From contig JAPPNN010000072.1 of assembly GCA_028873815.1 (NCBI GenBank), positions 1-64,000 on the forward strand: DNA of 64,000 nt, in the 5' to 3' direction. Below, piece by piece: positions 24,879 to 34,030 of this stretch. The number at the start of each line of letters is the position of its first letter. Within the stretch, counting starts at the first letter, position 1. Position numbers and translations under genes: made by a program. The notes beneath the pieces were generated by a model. It saw nothing but the letters and a program-made list of their open reading frames with translations. It had not been told where the DNA came from and did not search any database. The stretch is from Gemmatimonadota bacterium. Its GTDB lineage: Bacteria; Gemmatimonadota; Gemmatimonadetes; Longimicrobiales; Gaopeijiaceae.

Positions 24879-25877
24879 CTAGCCCCCGCCCCGCCCCTCC
24901 GCACCCCACGCGAGCACGATCTTCCCGAAGTTCTCGTTGGCTTCCATGCGGCGGTGTGCGTCGGCCACGCGGGACGCGCAAAAGACCCGGTCCATCGCAG
25001 GCGCGAGTGTGCCGTCCGCGAAGCCGGGGAGCACCGACGCGGTGAAATCTCGGGCCAGGTCGGCCTTCTCCCCCACCCCCCTCGCCCGCAGGACCGTCCC
25101 GAAGAGGCGCGCACGCCGCGCCATCAGGGACCGCAGGTCGATCTTCGCACGGATGCCTCCCGGCACACCCACCACCACGTGCCGCCCTCCCATCGCGATC
25201 GCGGCCTGATTCCTCGCCAGATAGGGCGCCCCCACGAGATCCAGGATCACGTCGGCGCCCCTGCCGCCCGTCGCGGCCATCACGCCCTCGCCCCACGCGT
25301 CCCCCCCGTCCAGGCCCAGCCCCAGACCCAGCCCGGCGGCCCGCTCCAGCTTGGACGGCGTGCGCGAAGTCCCGATCGTGTGCGCCCCCGCCCGCCGCGC
25401 GAGCTGCACCGCCGCGGTCCCAACACCGCTTCCCACCGCGTGGACCAGCAGGGTCTCCCCCCGCTTCAGCCCGGCCTGCCGAAAGACCGCGTCCCAGGCG
25501 GTCATGTACACTTCGGGAATCGCCCCGGCCACGGTCATGTCCATCCCGGCAGGCACGCTCACGGCCACCCGCTCGTCCACCACGACGCGCTCGGCGTATC
25601 CGCCACCCGCGACGATGCCCATCACGCGGTCGCCCGGCACCCACCGCGTCACGGCGCCGCCCACCCCCTCCACCACCCCCGCGAACTCGAGCCCCGGCAC
25701 CTCCGACGCTCCCGGCGGGGGAGGATACAGCCCGCGTCGCTGGAGCAGATCCGCCCGGTTCACGCCCGACGCGCCCACCCTGACCAGCACTTCGCGGCTG
25801 GACGGCTCGGGGTCCGGCACCGATTCGAGGCGCAGGACGTCCGGCTCGCCGAATTCGGGGATGATGACGGCACGCAT
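24879..25877 (-). CDS. NADPH:quinone oxidoreductase, zinc-free MDR family
   Basis: The protein of 332 residues matches the QOR/PIG3-type medium-chain reductases, which reduce quinones or activated double bonds with NADPH. It has an N-terminal GroES-like domain with GVNRADLLQRRG and a Rossmann domain with the GSGVGTAAVQLA nucleotide site. The Cys/His zinc ligands of alcohol dehydrogenases are missing, as expected for this branch. The ATG at 25877 (MRAVIIPEFG) is typical; an upstream extension to 26033 is antisense to the exonuclease gene. It stands 55 bases from the divergent DnaQ-like gene. Confidence 0.9.
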   Translation of the reverse strand: MRAVIIPEFGEPDVLRLESVPDPEPSSREVLVRVGASGVNRADLLQRRGLYPPPPGASEVPGLEFAGVVEGVGGAVTRWVPGDRVMGIVAGGGYAERVVVDERVAVSVPAGMDMTVAGAIPEVYMTAWDAVFRQAGLKRGETLLVHAVGSGVGTAAVQLARRAGAHTIGTSRTPSKLERAAGLGLGLGLDGGDAWGEGVMAATGGRGADVILDLVGAPYLARNQAAIAMGGRHVVVGVPGGIRAKIDLRSLMARRARLFGTVLRARGVGEKADLARDFTASVLPGFADGTLAPAMDRVFCASRVADAHRRMEANENFGKIVLAWGAEGRGGG

Positions 25878-25932
25878 GGCGGGTAATGTAAACGCGTGTG
25901 CGCCCGACTCCGAGCGGTTAGAATAGTCCGCC

Positions 25933-26712
25933 ATGAAACTGCCATTCGACCTCGACCGCCCGGTCACCTTCTTTGACCTCGAAACCACGGGCCTGAGCCT
26001 GTCCCGCGACCGAATCGTCGAGCTGGCGATCATCAGGGTGTCCCCACAGGGCGACGTCTTCGAGAAGGTGCGCCGCTACAACCCCGAGATGCCGATCCCC
26101 CCCGAGGCCGCCGCCGTGCACGGCATCACCGACGACATCGTGGCCGACGAGCACCCCTTCCGCGCGACGGCCAAGTCCCTGGCTCGGCTGCTGGAGCCGT
26201 GCGACCTGGCGGGCTTCAACATCCGGCGCTTCGACCTGCCCATCCTGCTCGCCGAGTTTCGCCGGGCGGGGGTGACCTTCGAGGTCAGGGACCGGCGCCT
26301 GATCGACATGAAGATCATCTTCCACCGCGAGGAGCCGCGCGACCTGTCGGCGGCCGCGCGCTTCTACCTGGCGCGAGACCACGAGGACGCCCACACCGCG
26401 CTGGGCGACATCCGCACGACCGCGGCCGTGCTGACCGCGCAACTGCAGAGGTATAGCCACCTCCCGCGCAACATGGACGGGCTGCACGCGTACTGCGACG
26501 AGAGGGACCCCTTCCTCACCGAGTTCGACCGCTGGTTCTCCGACACCCCGGACGGCCTGAGGTTCAACCGGGGCAAGCACAAGGGCTCGCTTCTCGGCGA
26601 GGTCGCCCAGTCGGCCCCCGACTACCTGGAATGGATGATGGGCGCCGACGACATGCCGGCCGAGGTGCTGGAAGCGGTCGGACAGGCGCTCGCTAGGACC
26701 GACCGGCCATGA
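25933..26712 (+). CDS. DnaQ-like 3'-5' exonuclease
   Basis: This 259-residue protein has the DEDDh exonuclease fold. FFDLETTG supplies Asp15 and Glu17, the second motif supplies Asp101 (NIRRFDLP), and HEDAHTALGD supplies His154 and Asp159. All catalytic residues are present, so it should remove nucleotides from 3' ends. A C-terminal part with RFNRGKHKG and YLEWMM resembles the extra domain found on stand-alone ExoX-like or helicase-associated nucleases. It could be a proofreading subunit or a repair or RNase T-like enzyme; the separate gene and the C-terminal extension favour a repair role. Confidence 0.88.
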   Translation: MKLPFDLDRPVTFFDLETTGLSLSRDRIVELAIIRVSPQGDVFEKVRRYNPEMPIPPEAAAVHGITDDIVADEHPFRATAKSLARLLEPCDLAGFNIRRFDLPILLAEFRRAGVTFEVRDRRLIDMKIIFHREEPRDLSAAARFYLARDHEDAHTALGDIRTTAAVLTAQLQRYSHLPRNMDGLHAYCDERDPFLTEFDRWFSDTPDGLRFNRGKHKGSLLGEVAQSAPDYLEWMMGADDMPAEVLEAVGQALARTDRP

Positions 26713-26819
26713 CCGTCGGAGGTACGCCCCGCGCAGGTCCGCTGCACGCAGCCGGCACACGCCACACATCCGCACCCCCACAATCGAACCCCCCTCTTCC
26801 GCCAGGAGCAGGCCAGACA

Positions 26820-29774
26820 ATGACGCCGCTGAAACCGCCCACCCGCCGCCATACCCCGGCCCTGCTCGGTCTCGCCGGGTTGGCCCTGGCGACGCCCCTG
26901 ACGCCTCCCTTGGCATCGCCCCTGACCGCCCAGCAGGCGATCACTGAAGCCGAACTCGCCGCCTTCCAGCCACGGCACGTTGGGCCGGCGGTGACCGGGG
27001 GGCGCATTCACGACGTCGAGGCGCTTCCGCTCAACCCCTCCACCATCTACGTCGCAACCGCGTCGGGCGGGCTGTGGAAGAGCGTCAACCGGGGGATCAC
27101 CTGGACCAACCTGTGGGAGCACATGCCGGTCAGTACCTTCGGCGACCTGGCCATCGCGCCCTCCAACCCGGACATTCTCTACGCGGGGACGGGCGAGCAG
27201 CAGAACCGGCAGAGCACGTCGTGGGGCAACGGCGTCTACCGCTCCGACGACGCGGGCACCACCTGGCGTCACCTGGGCCTCGAAGACACGCACCACACGG
27301 GCCGTGTGCAGGTGCACCCCACCGATCCCGACATCGTGTACGTGGCCGCGCTCGGCAACCTGTGGCGCTCCACCCCCGACCGCGGCGTGTACCGCTCACG
27401 CGACGGCGGAGGCACGTGGGACAAGGTGCTGTACGTCGACGAGCACACCGGCGCGATCGACCTCGCGATGGACCCCTCCGACCCGAACGTGCTCTACGCG
27501 GCCATGTACCAGCGCCAGCGCCGCACGTGGGGCTTCAACGGCGGCGGCCCCGGGAGCGGCGTCTACAAGACCAGCGACGGCGGGGACAGCTGGCGCGAGC
27601 TCACCAACGGGCTGCCCGACGGCGACAAGGGCCGTATCGGGATCGCGGTCGCGCCCACCGATCCCCGAATACTTAACACTCTTGTTCAGCATTCCGCGGA
27701 GTCGGGGGGCTACCGCAGCGAGGACGGGGGCGAGAGCTGGGAGAAGGTGAGCGACCAGAACATTCGGCCGATGTACTACTCCCACGTCTTCATCGACCCC
27801 ACCAACGAGGACCGCGTCTACACGCTGGCGACATCCTCGCACCGCAGCGAGGACGGCGGACGCACCTTCGTCGAGATTGCCGAGCGCCCCACCTACGACG
27901 TGGGCGTGCACGCCGATCACCACACCATGTGGATCAATCCGGCCGACCCGGACCACTTCTACCTCGCGGGCGACGCCGGCCTGCACGAGACCTACGACCG
28001 CGGCGTCACCTTCCGCCGCATCAACAACCTCCCCATCGGGCAGTTCTACGGGATCACCGTGGACAACCGGGACCCGTACTGGATCTACGGCGGCATGCAG
28101 GACAACCACTCCTGGATGGGGCCGTCGGCGACGCGCTCGTGGGACGGGATCGTGGACGACGAGTGGCGGCAGAGCGGCTTCGGCGATGGGATGTACCAAC
28201 AGGCCGACCCGGACGGGCGCACCATCTACATCAACGCCCAGAACGGGGGCTGGACTCGTTTTGACAACAGGACGGGCGATATGATGAGCCTCAGGCTTTC
28301 CACACCGGAAGGCGAGGAGCCGTATCGCTGGGACTGGGTAAGCCCGAGTCTGATCTCCCGGCACGATCCAAACACGGTGTACCTTGGCGGCAACCGCCTG
28401 TTCATATCGCGGGACCGGGGCGACAGCTTCACCCGCACCGAGGACCTCACGCGGGGCCAGGACCGCGACGAGCTGGAGATCATGGGCGTGCTCGGCGCCG
28501 ACATCACGCTCTCGCGCAACGACGGCACCTCGTCGTACGGCGAGATCATCACGATCTCCGAGTCACCCCACGACCCGGCGGTGCTCTGGGTCGGCACCGA
28601 CGACGGCAACGTGCAGGTCTCCGTGGATGGTGCCCGCACCTGGAACGAGGTCTCCGGCAACGCGCCCGGCCTCCCGGACGGTACCTACGTCAGCCGCGTG
28701 CTCGCGTCCGGTCAGGCGCCCGGCACCGCGTACGCCACCTTCGACGCGCACCGCGACGGCGACTTCCGCCCGTTCGTGTACCGCACCGAGGACTACGGCG
28801 CGACCTGGACCCCGCTGCACGGCGGCCTGCCCTCCGAAGACGACGACTTCCCGGCGGGTTCGATCAACGTGATCGTCGAGCACCCCGACAACCCCGACGT
28901 GCTCTTCATCGGCACCGAGCATCACGTCTTCGCCAGCACCGACCGGGGCACCTCGTGGGCGCGCTGGCCCGGTCTGGCCACCACGGCCTACGACGACATG
29001 GTCGTCCACCCGCGCGAGAAGGATCTGGTGCTCGGCACGCACGGCCGCTCGATCATCATCATCGACGACGTGGGGCCGCTCGCCCGGTACGGCGCCACCG
29101 CCGCGGACGCGGTCGCGCTGTACGACACCGGGCCGGGCAGGATCATGAACTACTGGAAGGACACCTCCTATCGGGCCCAGGCCACCTTCATGGGCGAAAA
29201 CCCCGTGGACGGCACGCTGGTCACCTACCGTCTCGGACCGGGCTCGGGGCCGGCCCGGCTCACCGTGCGCAACGCGGCCGGCGATGTCGTCCGCAGCATG
29301 GCCGTGCCGTCCGGGCCGGGCCTGCATCGGGTCGACTGGGACCTGCGCCACGGCCTGCCGAGCGAAGGGGAAGACGCGGAGTGGTCCGCGCACGATCCCT
29401 CCGTGGTGCCGCGCCCGCTCGGCCAGCGCGGCCCGTTCGTCTCACCCGGCGTCTACACGGTGGAGATCTCGGCGCGAGGCGAGGTGCATTCCGGCAACGT
29501 GTCCGTCGGCGGCGACCCCGATCTGCCCCTTACCGTGGAGGACTACCGCGAGCGTGAAGCCTTCCTGCTCGAGATCCTGGAGCTGAGCGACCAGCTCGAA
29601 GACGCCGGGGACGCCGCTTCCGACCACCGCCGCGACCTCATGCAACTGTACGGGGCCATCAACGGCGGCGGCGTGCGCCAGGGCACCCTCCACCCCCCGA
29701 CAGCCACCCAACGCGAGCAGCTGGAGCGCATCAAGCGTGCGTTGCGGCGGCAGGGGCTGGTGGCCGACGCGTGA
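26820..29774 (+). CDS. Exported VPS10/sortilin-like BNR-repeat protein
   Basis: The 984-residue protein has a signal peptide (hydrophobic stretch about residues 13-35, ending LTAQQ). Two seven-bladed propeller-type regions follow, marked by repeated Asp-box motifs such as RSEDGGESW, KTSDGGDSW and STDRGTSW. Similar proteins are common in Gemmatimonadota and Bacteroidota and are annotated as glycosyl-hydrolase BNR or VPS10 proteins. The C-terminal 250 residues hold a beta domain with GLHRVDWDLRH and a final helical tail. The ATG at 26820 has an AGGAG about 11 bases upstream. It is likely a periplasmic or surface binding protein; enzymatic activity is not shown by any motif. Confidence 0.85.
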   Translation: MTPLKPPTRRHTPALLGLAGLALATPLTPPLASPLTAQQAITEAELAAFQPRHVGPAVTGGRIHDVEALPLNPSTIYVATASGGLWKSVNRGITWTNLWEHMPVSTFGDLAIAPSNPDILYAGTGEQQNRQSTSWGNGVYRSDDAGTTWRHLGLEDTHHTGRVQVHPTDPDIVYVAALGNLWRSTPDRGVYRSRDGGGTWDKVLYVDEHTGAIDLAMDPSDPNVLYAAMYQRQRRTWGFNGGGPGSGVYKTSDGGDSWRELTNGLPDGDKGRIGIAVAPTDPRILNTLVQHSAESGGYRSEDGGESWEKVSDQNIRPMYYSHVFIDPTNEDRVYTLATSSHRSEDGGRTFVEIAERPTYDVGVHADHHTMWINPADPDHFYLAGDAGLHETYDRGVTFRRINNLPIGQFYGITVDNRDPYWIYGGMQDNHSWMGPSATRSWDGIVDDEWRQSGFGDGMYQQADPDGRTIYINAQNGGWTRFDNRTGDMMSLRLSTPEGEEPYRWDWVSPSLISRHDPNTVYLGGNRLFISRDRGDSFTRTEDLTRGQDRDELEIMGVLGADITLSRNDGTSSYGEIITISESPHDPAVLWVGTDDGNVQVSVDGARTWNEVSGNAPGLPDGTYVSRVLASGQAPGTAYATFDAHRDGDFRPFVYRTEDYGATWTPLHGGLPSEDDDFPAGSINVIVEHPDNPDVLFIGTEHHVFASTDRGTSWARWPGLATTAYDDMVVHPREKDLVLGTHGRSIIIIDDVGPLARYGATAADAVALYDTGPGRIMNYWKDTSYRAQATFMGENPVDGTLVTYRLGPGSGPARLTVRNAAGDVVRSMAVPSGPGLHRVDWDLRHGLPSEGEDAEWSAHDPSVVPRPLGQRGPFVSPGVYTVEISARGEVHSGNVSVGGDPDLPLTVEDYREREAFLLEILELSDQLEDAGDAASDHRRDLMQLYGAINGGGVRQGTLHPPTATQREQLERIKRALRRQGLVADA

Positions 29775-30202
29775 CCGTTCTCCGGTTCGTCGTCCTCGTC
29801 GTCCTGCTCAACGTCGTCCGGTACCTCGTGGCGGGCGTCCTGGAGCAGGCGCTCGTTCTGCCGCAACTCTTCGGAGCCATGGCGGAGAGCCCGGAGTACT
29901 TCAGAACCGAATTCGCGACATGGGACTGGGTCACCTCCTACCTCTACAACTTCGTCATGTGGGGGGTCGCGGCGTGGGTCTTCCACCTGCTGCGGCCGGT
30001 CCTGAAGGGTGGAGACGTGGCCGCCAGCCTCAAGGTGTTCGGGCTCATGTGGCTGATGTTTGCCGCAGTCAGCGCCATCTACATGAACCACTACAGCCAC
30101 CCGCGGGACTTCTACCTCTGGAACATCCTGGACGCGGTGATCGCGTTCGCGACGGTGGCCGTGGCCAACGGGCTGCTCTACCGGCGCGTGATGGACCGCT
30201 AG
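29771..30202 (+). CDS. Small four-span membrane protein
   Basis: The 143-residue protein has four hydrophobic segments (about residues 3-25, 55-77, 88-108, 117-137) and no motif I recognise. A GTG start overlaps the stop of the VPS10-like gene by four bases, so it is probably co-translated and may help anchor or export that protein. Its stop codon shares the bases CTAG (30199-30202) with the stop of the convergent outer-membrane gene. Confidence 0.75.
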   Translation: MTVLRFVVLVVLLNVVRYLVAGVLEQALVLPQLFGAMAESPEYFRTEFATWDWVTSYLYNFVMWGVAAWVFHLLRPVLKGGDVAASLKVFGLMWLMFAAVSAIYMNHYSHPRDFYLWNILDAVIAFATVAVANGLLYRRVMDR

Positions 30203-31581
30203 CGGAACCACCACCATCCGCCGCCGCCTCCGCTGAAGCGGTTGTTGACGACGTTGTTGTAGATCGAGCCGAACTGGAACGAGAAGCCGAGCTGGAGGGA
30301 GTAGTTGAAGTCCTGGGAACGCTGCTGGAGGTTCAGGAGCGCTTCTGCGTCGGTCGCGCCCTCGGCCGACAGGTAGATCTGGTCGTTGACCCAGGAGATG
30401 TTGCCCTCGGCGTTGATGCTGACTCCCCGCGCGATGCGGAAATCGATGTCGCCCCCCAGCCTCACGTTGTAGAGGCCTATGTCGTGGAGGAAGTGGGACC
30501 CGGTCATGCTGATGGAAGCGTCGCCCCACTGCTGCCGCTGCGACAGCTCGAATTCGAGCGACTGCTCCCAGCGGGTCTCAGCCGTCTGCAGGAATTGCGT
30601 CTGCTCGATATAGCGCCGGTAGGCGGGCCCGATCTTGTAGAACAGCGTCAACGCCCGCCGAGTCGCCTCTTCGTAGGGGAAGAAGCTGTATTCGAGCGCC
30701 GGGGTCATCTCGGCGCGGAACGCCTGGTTGAAGCGCACGATGCGTCGCATCTCGCCCTGGACCCCGATCGACCAGTGTTCGGCGAGCGAATACGCGATGA
30801 GATGGCTGAACCCCCAGTCGGTCCTGGAATCGGTGAACGTCGACTCGTCGGCGAGGTCGATTTCGCGCTGGTTGTAGTTGACGTTCCCGCGGAAGTTCAT
30901 CTTCCACGTGGGCGTCACCCGCGAGGCGCTGAAGTTGCCGTCGATCCGCTGGGTGCGCCTCGTCTGCTCGCCGTTGAGTTCGGTGCGCCCCCCCAGCCGG
31001 AAGACCCAGAAGTCCCACGGATCGTCGACCTCCTCCTGGGCCACGACGCGTTCCTCCGGATCGGGTCCCTGTCCGTTCAGCAGCACGGTGCTCACTTCCT
31101 GGAAGGCGGAGATGTCGTCGAAAAACCCGTTGACCGTGGCGAAGTGCAGCAGCCCCACACCGATCGTGCGGGCGACCTCATCCAGGGTTTCGCGGTCCGT
31201 GTTGGTGGGCGGCGCCTGATACGACAGTTGACGCTCATACCCGAAGTCGCCCGAGCCGATGAAGTCCAGTCGGTAGTCGCGTCCACCCGCGCCCGTAGCC
31301 TGGCTGGTCATGATGACGTGGACATCCGAGTCGTCCGGGAGGCGCACCCAGTTCACCCACGGCAGTTCGGTCCGAAAGTAGTTCTGGTTGCAGTTGCGGC
31401 TCGCGCAGTCCAGGAAGACGCTGATCCACTCGCCGTTGGCCCCGACTCCCTGCTCGTTAGTCACCGGCTGCTGGCCGGTCGCGGAGCCCGCGAAAAGGGC
31501 CAGCGCGAGCAGCGACGCGAACAGCGCGCAGGAAGCCCGCGAACCCCGCAAGATACGCGGCGCTTCAATCCGGTTCAGCAC
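30199..31581 (-). CDS. Predicted outer-membrane beta-barrel protein
   Basis: The 460-residue protein starts with a signal peptide (cut near ATGQQ, about residue 37). The N-terminal third is mixed alpha/beta. From about residue 190 there are alternating short amphipathic strands rich in aromatic residues (for instance TPTWKMNFRGNVNYNQ and NYSLQLGFSFQF), typical of a transmembrane barrel. The C-terminus is Gly-rich and aromatic (GGGGGWWWFR). No enzyme motif was seen. It may be a porin-like or DUF481-type protein; the exact family is not certain. Confidence 0.65.
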   Translation of the reverse strand: MLNRIEAPRILRGSRASCALFASLLALALFAGSATGQQPVTNEQGVGANGEWISVFLDCASRNCNQNYFRTELPWVNWVRLPDDSDVHVIMTSQATGAGGRDYRLDFIGSGDFGYERQLSYQAPPTNTDRETLDEVARTIGVGLLHFATVNGFFDDISAFQEVSTVLLNGQGPDPEERVVAQEEVDDPWDFWVFRLGGRTELNGEQTRRTQRIDGNFSASRVTPTWKMNFRGNVNYNQREIDLADESTFTDSRTDWGFSHLIAYSLAEHWSIGVQGEMRRIVRFNQAFRAEMTPALEYSFFPYEEATRRALTLFYKIGPAYRRYIEQTQFLQTAETRWEQSLEFELSQRQQWGDASISMTGSHFLHDIGLYNVRLGGDIDFRIARGVSINAEGNISWVNDQIYLSAEGATDAEALLNLQQRSQDFNYSLQLGFSFQFGSIYNNVVNNRFSGGGGGWWWFR

Positions 31582-31609
31582 GCTGGATGCCGATCAGGCC
31601 CTGTCGGCA

Positions 31610-32005
31610 TCAGCCGCGCCACGTGGAGACGACGATCGCACCGGCGATATGGTTGGTGCCGAAACGCGTCGTGGCATCCGACGCACTCATGTAGCGGATC
31701 TCCTCCACCTCGTGCGGCGCCAGCCTCCTCAATTCTTCGATTTCCCCACGAAGCTGGCCGTCCACGTAGACCCGGGGAGTATGGCGTTGCTGGTTCCGAA
31801 GCGATGCTACGCTGCGCGGCAGCAGCCACCGGGGACGCAGTGCCCTGACCGCCTCGTAGGTGGTATTGTGCGGGACTGCCATCAGCTCTTCTGCGGTGAT
31901 CAGGTTTCTTGAACGGCCAGCACCGCTTGATTCTCCCGACGACGCGCATCCCGTCGACAGGAGCACCGCGGCTACAAGCAGGGGTGAATGGGCCCGCGTC
32001 AGCAT
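31610..32005 (-). CDS. Lipoprotein with TonB-receptor plug-like domain
   Basis: This short protein of 131 residues begins with a lipoprotein signal (LLSTGC at the lipobox, then ASSG). The ATG at 32005 has GGAGGT seven bases upstream and is preferred over the ORF start at 32143. The C-terminal half has TPRVYVDGQLRG, EVEEIRYMSASDA and GAIVVSTWRG, which resemble the plug subdomain of TonB-dependent receptors but without any barrel. Small lipoproteins of this type recur in Gemmatimonadota. It may compete with, or assist, large receptors; no function is established. Confidence 0.78.
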   Translation of the reverse strand: MLTRAHSPLLVAAVLLSTGCASSGESSGAGRSRNLITAEELMAVPHNTTYEAVRALRPRWLLPRSVASLRNQQRHTPRVYVDGQLRGEIEELRRLAPHEVEEIRYMSASDATTRFGTNHIAGAIVVSTWRG

Positions 32006-32142
32006 CGTGCACCTCCGGTCCTTCCTTCCGTCCCCGGCCGGCGATTGCGGAACACCGGCCGAATCCGTTTCTTCAAGTTGACACCCGCTGTCCCTGCAGT
32101 TGTTGACGGAACGAGTCCCCAAGGTAGAAGGAAGGGGCCGCA

Positions 32143-32583
32143 TTGAGAAAGCCCAACGCTGTACTGGCCGCCGTCGTCGCAGCCGCGTTCATGGTATCGG
32201 GTTGCATGTCCGTGCAGCGCGCGCCCGTCCCCGGACCCGAGGCGCGGGATGGTCTCGACATCCGAGGTGTGATTGTGGGCGAATGCCCGCCGGACGGGCC
32301 CGGGTGCGAAACGTTCGAGTATTCCGAGGTGCACGATGTGCGGTGGACGGAGACAAGCCTGGTGATCACTGGCGCCGTCCACGCGCCCGGGGAAGATGAT
32401 CACGGGCAGATCACAACGGTCACCTTCCCCCTGGCGGAGGTCAGCGAGGTGCTGGTCAGTGAGACGGCCGGAACCCGTAGCTCGATCATCGTCGCGGGCA
32501 TCCTCATGGGCGCTTCCGTTATCATCACTTTCCTGGTGACCGGCAAGTCGCAGGATGGTGTGCCGATCGGCTCGTCGGGCTGA
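32143..32583 (+). CDS. Small lipoprotein, unknown function
   Basis: The 146-residue protein has a signal of the lipoprotein type (FMVSGC, Cys21). The middle part contains a short beta-rich segment with DVRWTETSLVITG, and a hydrophobic segment near the C-terminus (about residues 110-130) may be a second membrane anchor. The start is TTG at 32143, with GGAAGG nearby. It does not match a family I know. It is divergent from the plug-like lipoprotein gene, about 137 bases away. Confidence 0.7.
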   Translation: MRKPNAVLAAVVAAAFMVSGCMSVQRAPVPGPEARDGLDIRGVIVGECPPDGPGCETFEYSEVHDVRWTETSLVITGAVHAPGEDDHGQITTVTFPLAEVSEVLVSETAGTRSSIIVAGILMGASVIITFLVTGKSQDGVPIGSSG

Positions 32584-32619
32584 CCCGAGGGACTATCGCA
32601 GCTGACCCGCGAACACAAA

Positions 32620-32653
32620 GCGCCCCCGCCGACCGACTGGCCGACGAGGGCGC
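32620..32653. terminator. Candidate bidirectional terminator
   Basis: GCGCCC (32620-32625) pairs with GGGCGC (32648-32653) between the convergent small lipoprotein and SusD genes. The flanking AAA on one side and TT on the other suit termination in both directions, though the loop is long. Confidence 0.45.
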
Positions 32654-32682
32654 CTTGCCCCTTCGCTACTTCCCCCGGCTCC

Positions 32683-34014
32683 TTATGTACACACGGAGGA
32701 GTTCTGAATCTCCGGGTTGAGGGTGCATTCGATCTCCGGAACCGGCATGCACGAAACTCGCGGTTCGGCGCCCGGGCCGATAAGCGTTCCACCCTGCAGG
32801 AACGGGTGCTGCCATCGGTCGAGGTCCCAGAGACGCCGACCTTCGATCCACAGCGTCAGGTAGCGTTCCCGGTCGAGGATGGACCAGGCGTCGTCCTGCG
32901 CGTTGGGGAACTCCAGCGCACCGGCCGCAGCCGGCTGCTCGATCGGCTCCGCTCCGTAGAACGCACGCACCTCGTTTACCTTGGCCGTGAAGGTCGCAAG
33001 GTCGCCACCAACCAACGCGGCCTCAGCCTCGATCAGCCGCATCTCCGTGCCGGTGACGATGGGGACGTCACTCCCGGATTCGTTGTACTTGTCCTGCCTG
33101 TAGTGCGCCGTCAGTCCGTCCGCGCCCTGGTGCGCGCCGCTGCCCTGGCCCGTGCAAACCCCAGTAGGCGTCACTCCCTTTGACGGGTCGTTGGGATCAT
33201 TCCACGAGCCGCAGATCGTGTACGGCGCCCGCGGGTCGCCGTCAAACACCCGTTGCGCCGGCGTTGCCCAGACACCCACCTCCGCACGTCCCCACGACTC
33301 GTTCCACACCCCGTTGCTGTTGGCGGTCAGATGGTAGATGGCGCTATGCACGAAGTTCGTGGGCACCATGGACGCCGACTGCACTGCCGCCGACCAGTTG
33401 CCCAGTCCCACGTTCGCCTGGGCGATGCCGCCATGCGCGGCAGTTACGTAGTCACTCGCACCGGCCGCCGTCCCTATGGAAACCGCCTGATTCAGTGCGA
33501 CGATGGCGCTGTCGAAAGCGGCCTCGCGCGGTTGCAGCGGGCCCTTGTCATAGACGAGGTCACAGAAGTTCTCGCCCAGCATCCGGTGAGCCAGCCCCAT
33601 CAGCAGGAAAACCCGCGCTGAACCGTCGAAGCTGTTCGCTTCCGCGCCAAGCACGTCCTGGAGCCGCTCCCAGGCGCCTCCCGCGGCCCAGGCTGCCTCG
33701 TGGGCCTGTTCCCAGTGCCCTTCCGAATTCTCGTTGTCGAAGACGCCCCTACGGTACTGTCCGGTCGAAAAGTAGCTTCCCGTACCAGACAGGTCGTCGG
33801 TAAGGCGAGCGATGTCGAAGGCGTAGAAGTCTCCGATGTCGTTGAACTCGGCCGAAACCCCGGAAACCAGGATCGGCATGAGTTCCCGCGTGGTGAGGTC
33901 CTCGTCCAGGATCCTGCCCGGGTTCAGAACCTCGAGCTCGCAACCCGCCAGGCCCACACCGCAAAGCACGACGGCGACGCCGCCGATTCCAGCCCTTCCC
34001 GTTCGTTTCATCAT
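32683..34014 (-). CDS. SusD/RagB-family outer-membrane lipoprotein (pair 1)
   Basis: The 443-residue protein is a surface lipoprotein that caps a SusC-type transporter and helps capture nutrients. The signal ends in the lipobox LAGC followed by ELEVLNPG. TPR-like helices in the middle carry the family pattern around AEALVGGDLATF and MRLIEAEAAL. The C-terminal part has ERYLTLWIEGRRLWDLDRW, a hallmark of SusD proteins. It starts 16 bases after the SusC gene, with an AGGGGAGG upstream, so the two form an operon that ends at the hairpin at 32620. The imported substrate is unknown. Confidence 0.93.
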   Translation of the reverse strand: MMKRTGRAGIGGVAVVLCGVGLAGCELEVLNPGRILDEDLTTRELMPILVSGVSAEFNDIGDFYAFDIARLTDDLSGTGSYFSTGQYRRGVFDNENSEGHWEQAHEAAWAAGGAWERLQDVLGAEANSFDGSARVFLLMGLAHRMLGENFCDLVYDKGPLQPREAAFDSAIVALNQAVSIGTAAGASDYVTAAHGGIAQANVGLGNWSAAVQSASMVPTNFVHSAIYHLTANSNGVWNESWGRAEVGVWATPAQRVFDGDPRAPYTICGSWNDPNDPSKGVTPTGVCTGQGSGAHQGADGLTAHYRQDKYNESGSDVPIVTGTEMRLIEAEAALVGGDLATFTAKVNEVRAFYGAEPIEQPAAAGALEFPNAQDDAWSILDRERYLTLWIEGRRLWDLDRWQHPFLQGGTLIGPGAEPRVSCMPVPEIECTLNPEIQNSSVCT

Positions 34015-34030
34015 CGTATCTGTCCTCCCC

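Noticed and set aside
24823-25644. Extension of the M28 peptidase frame upstream into the quinone oxidoreductase gene
   Set aside because: The ATG at 24822 has a good ribosome binding site and starts a signal peptide; the extension is low-complexity and overlaps a certain gene.
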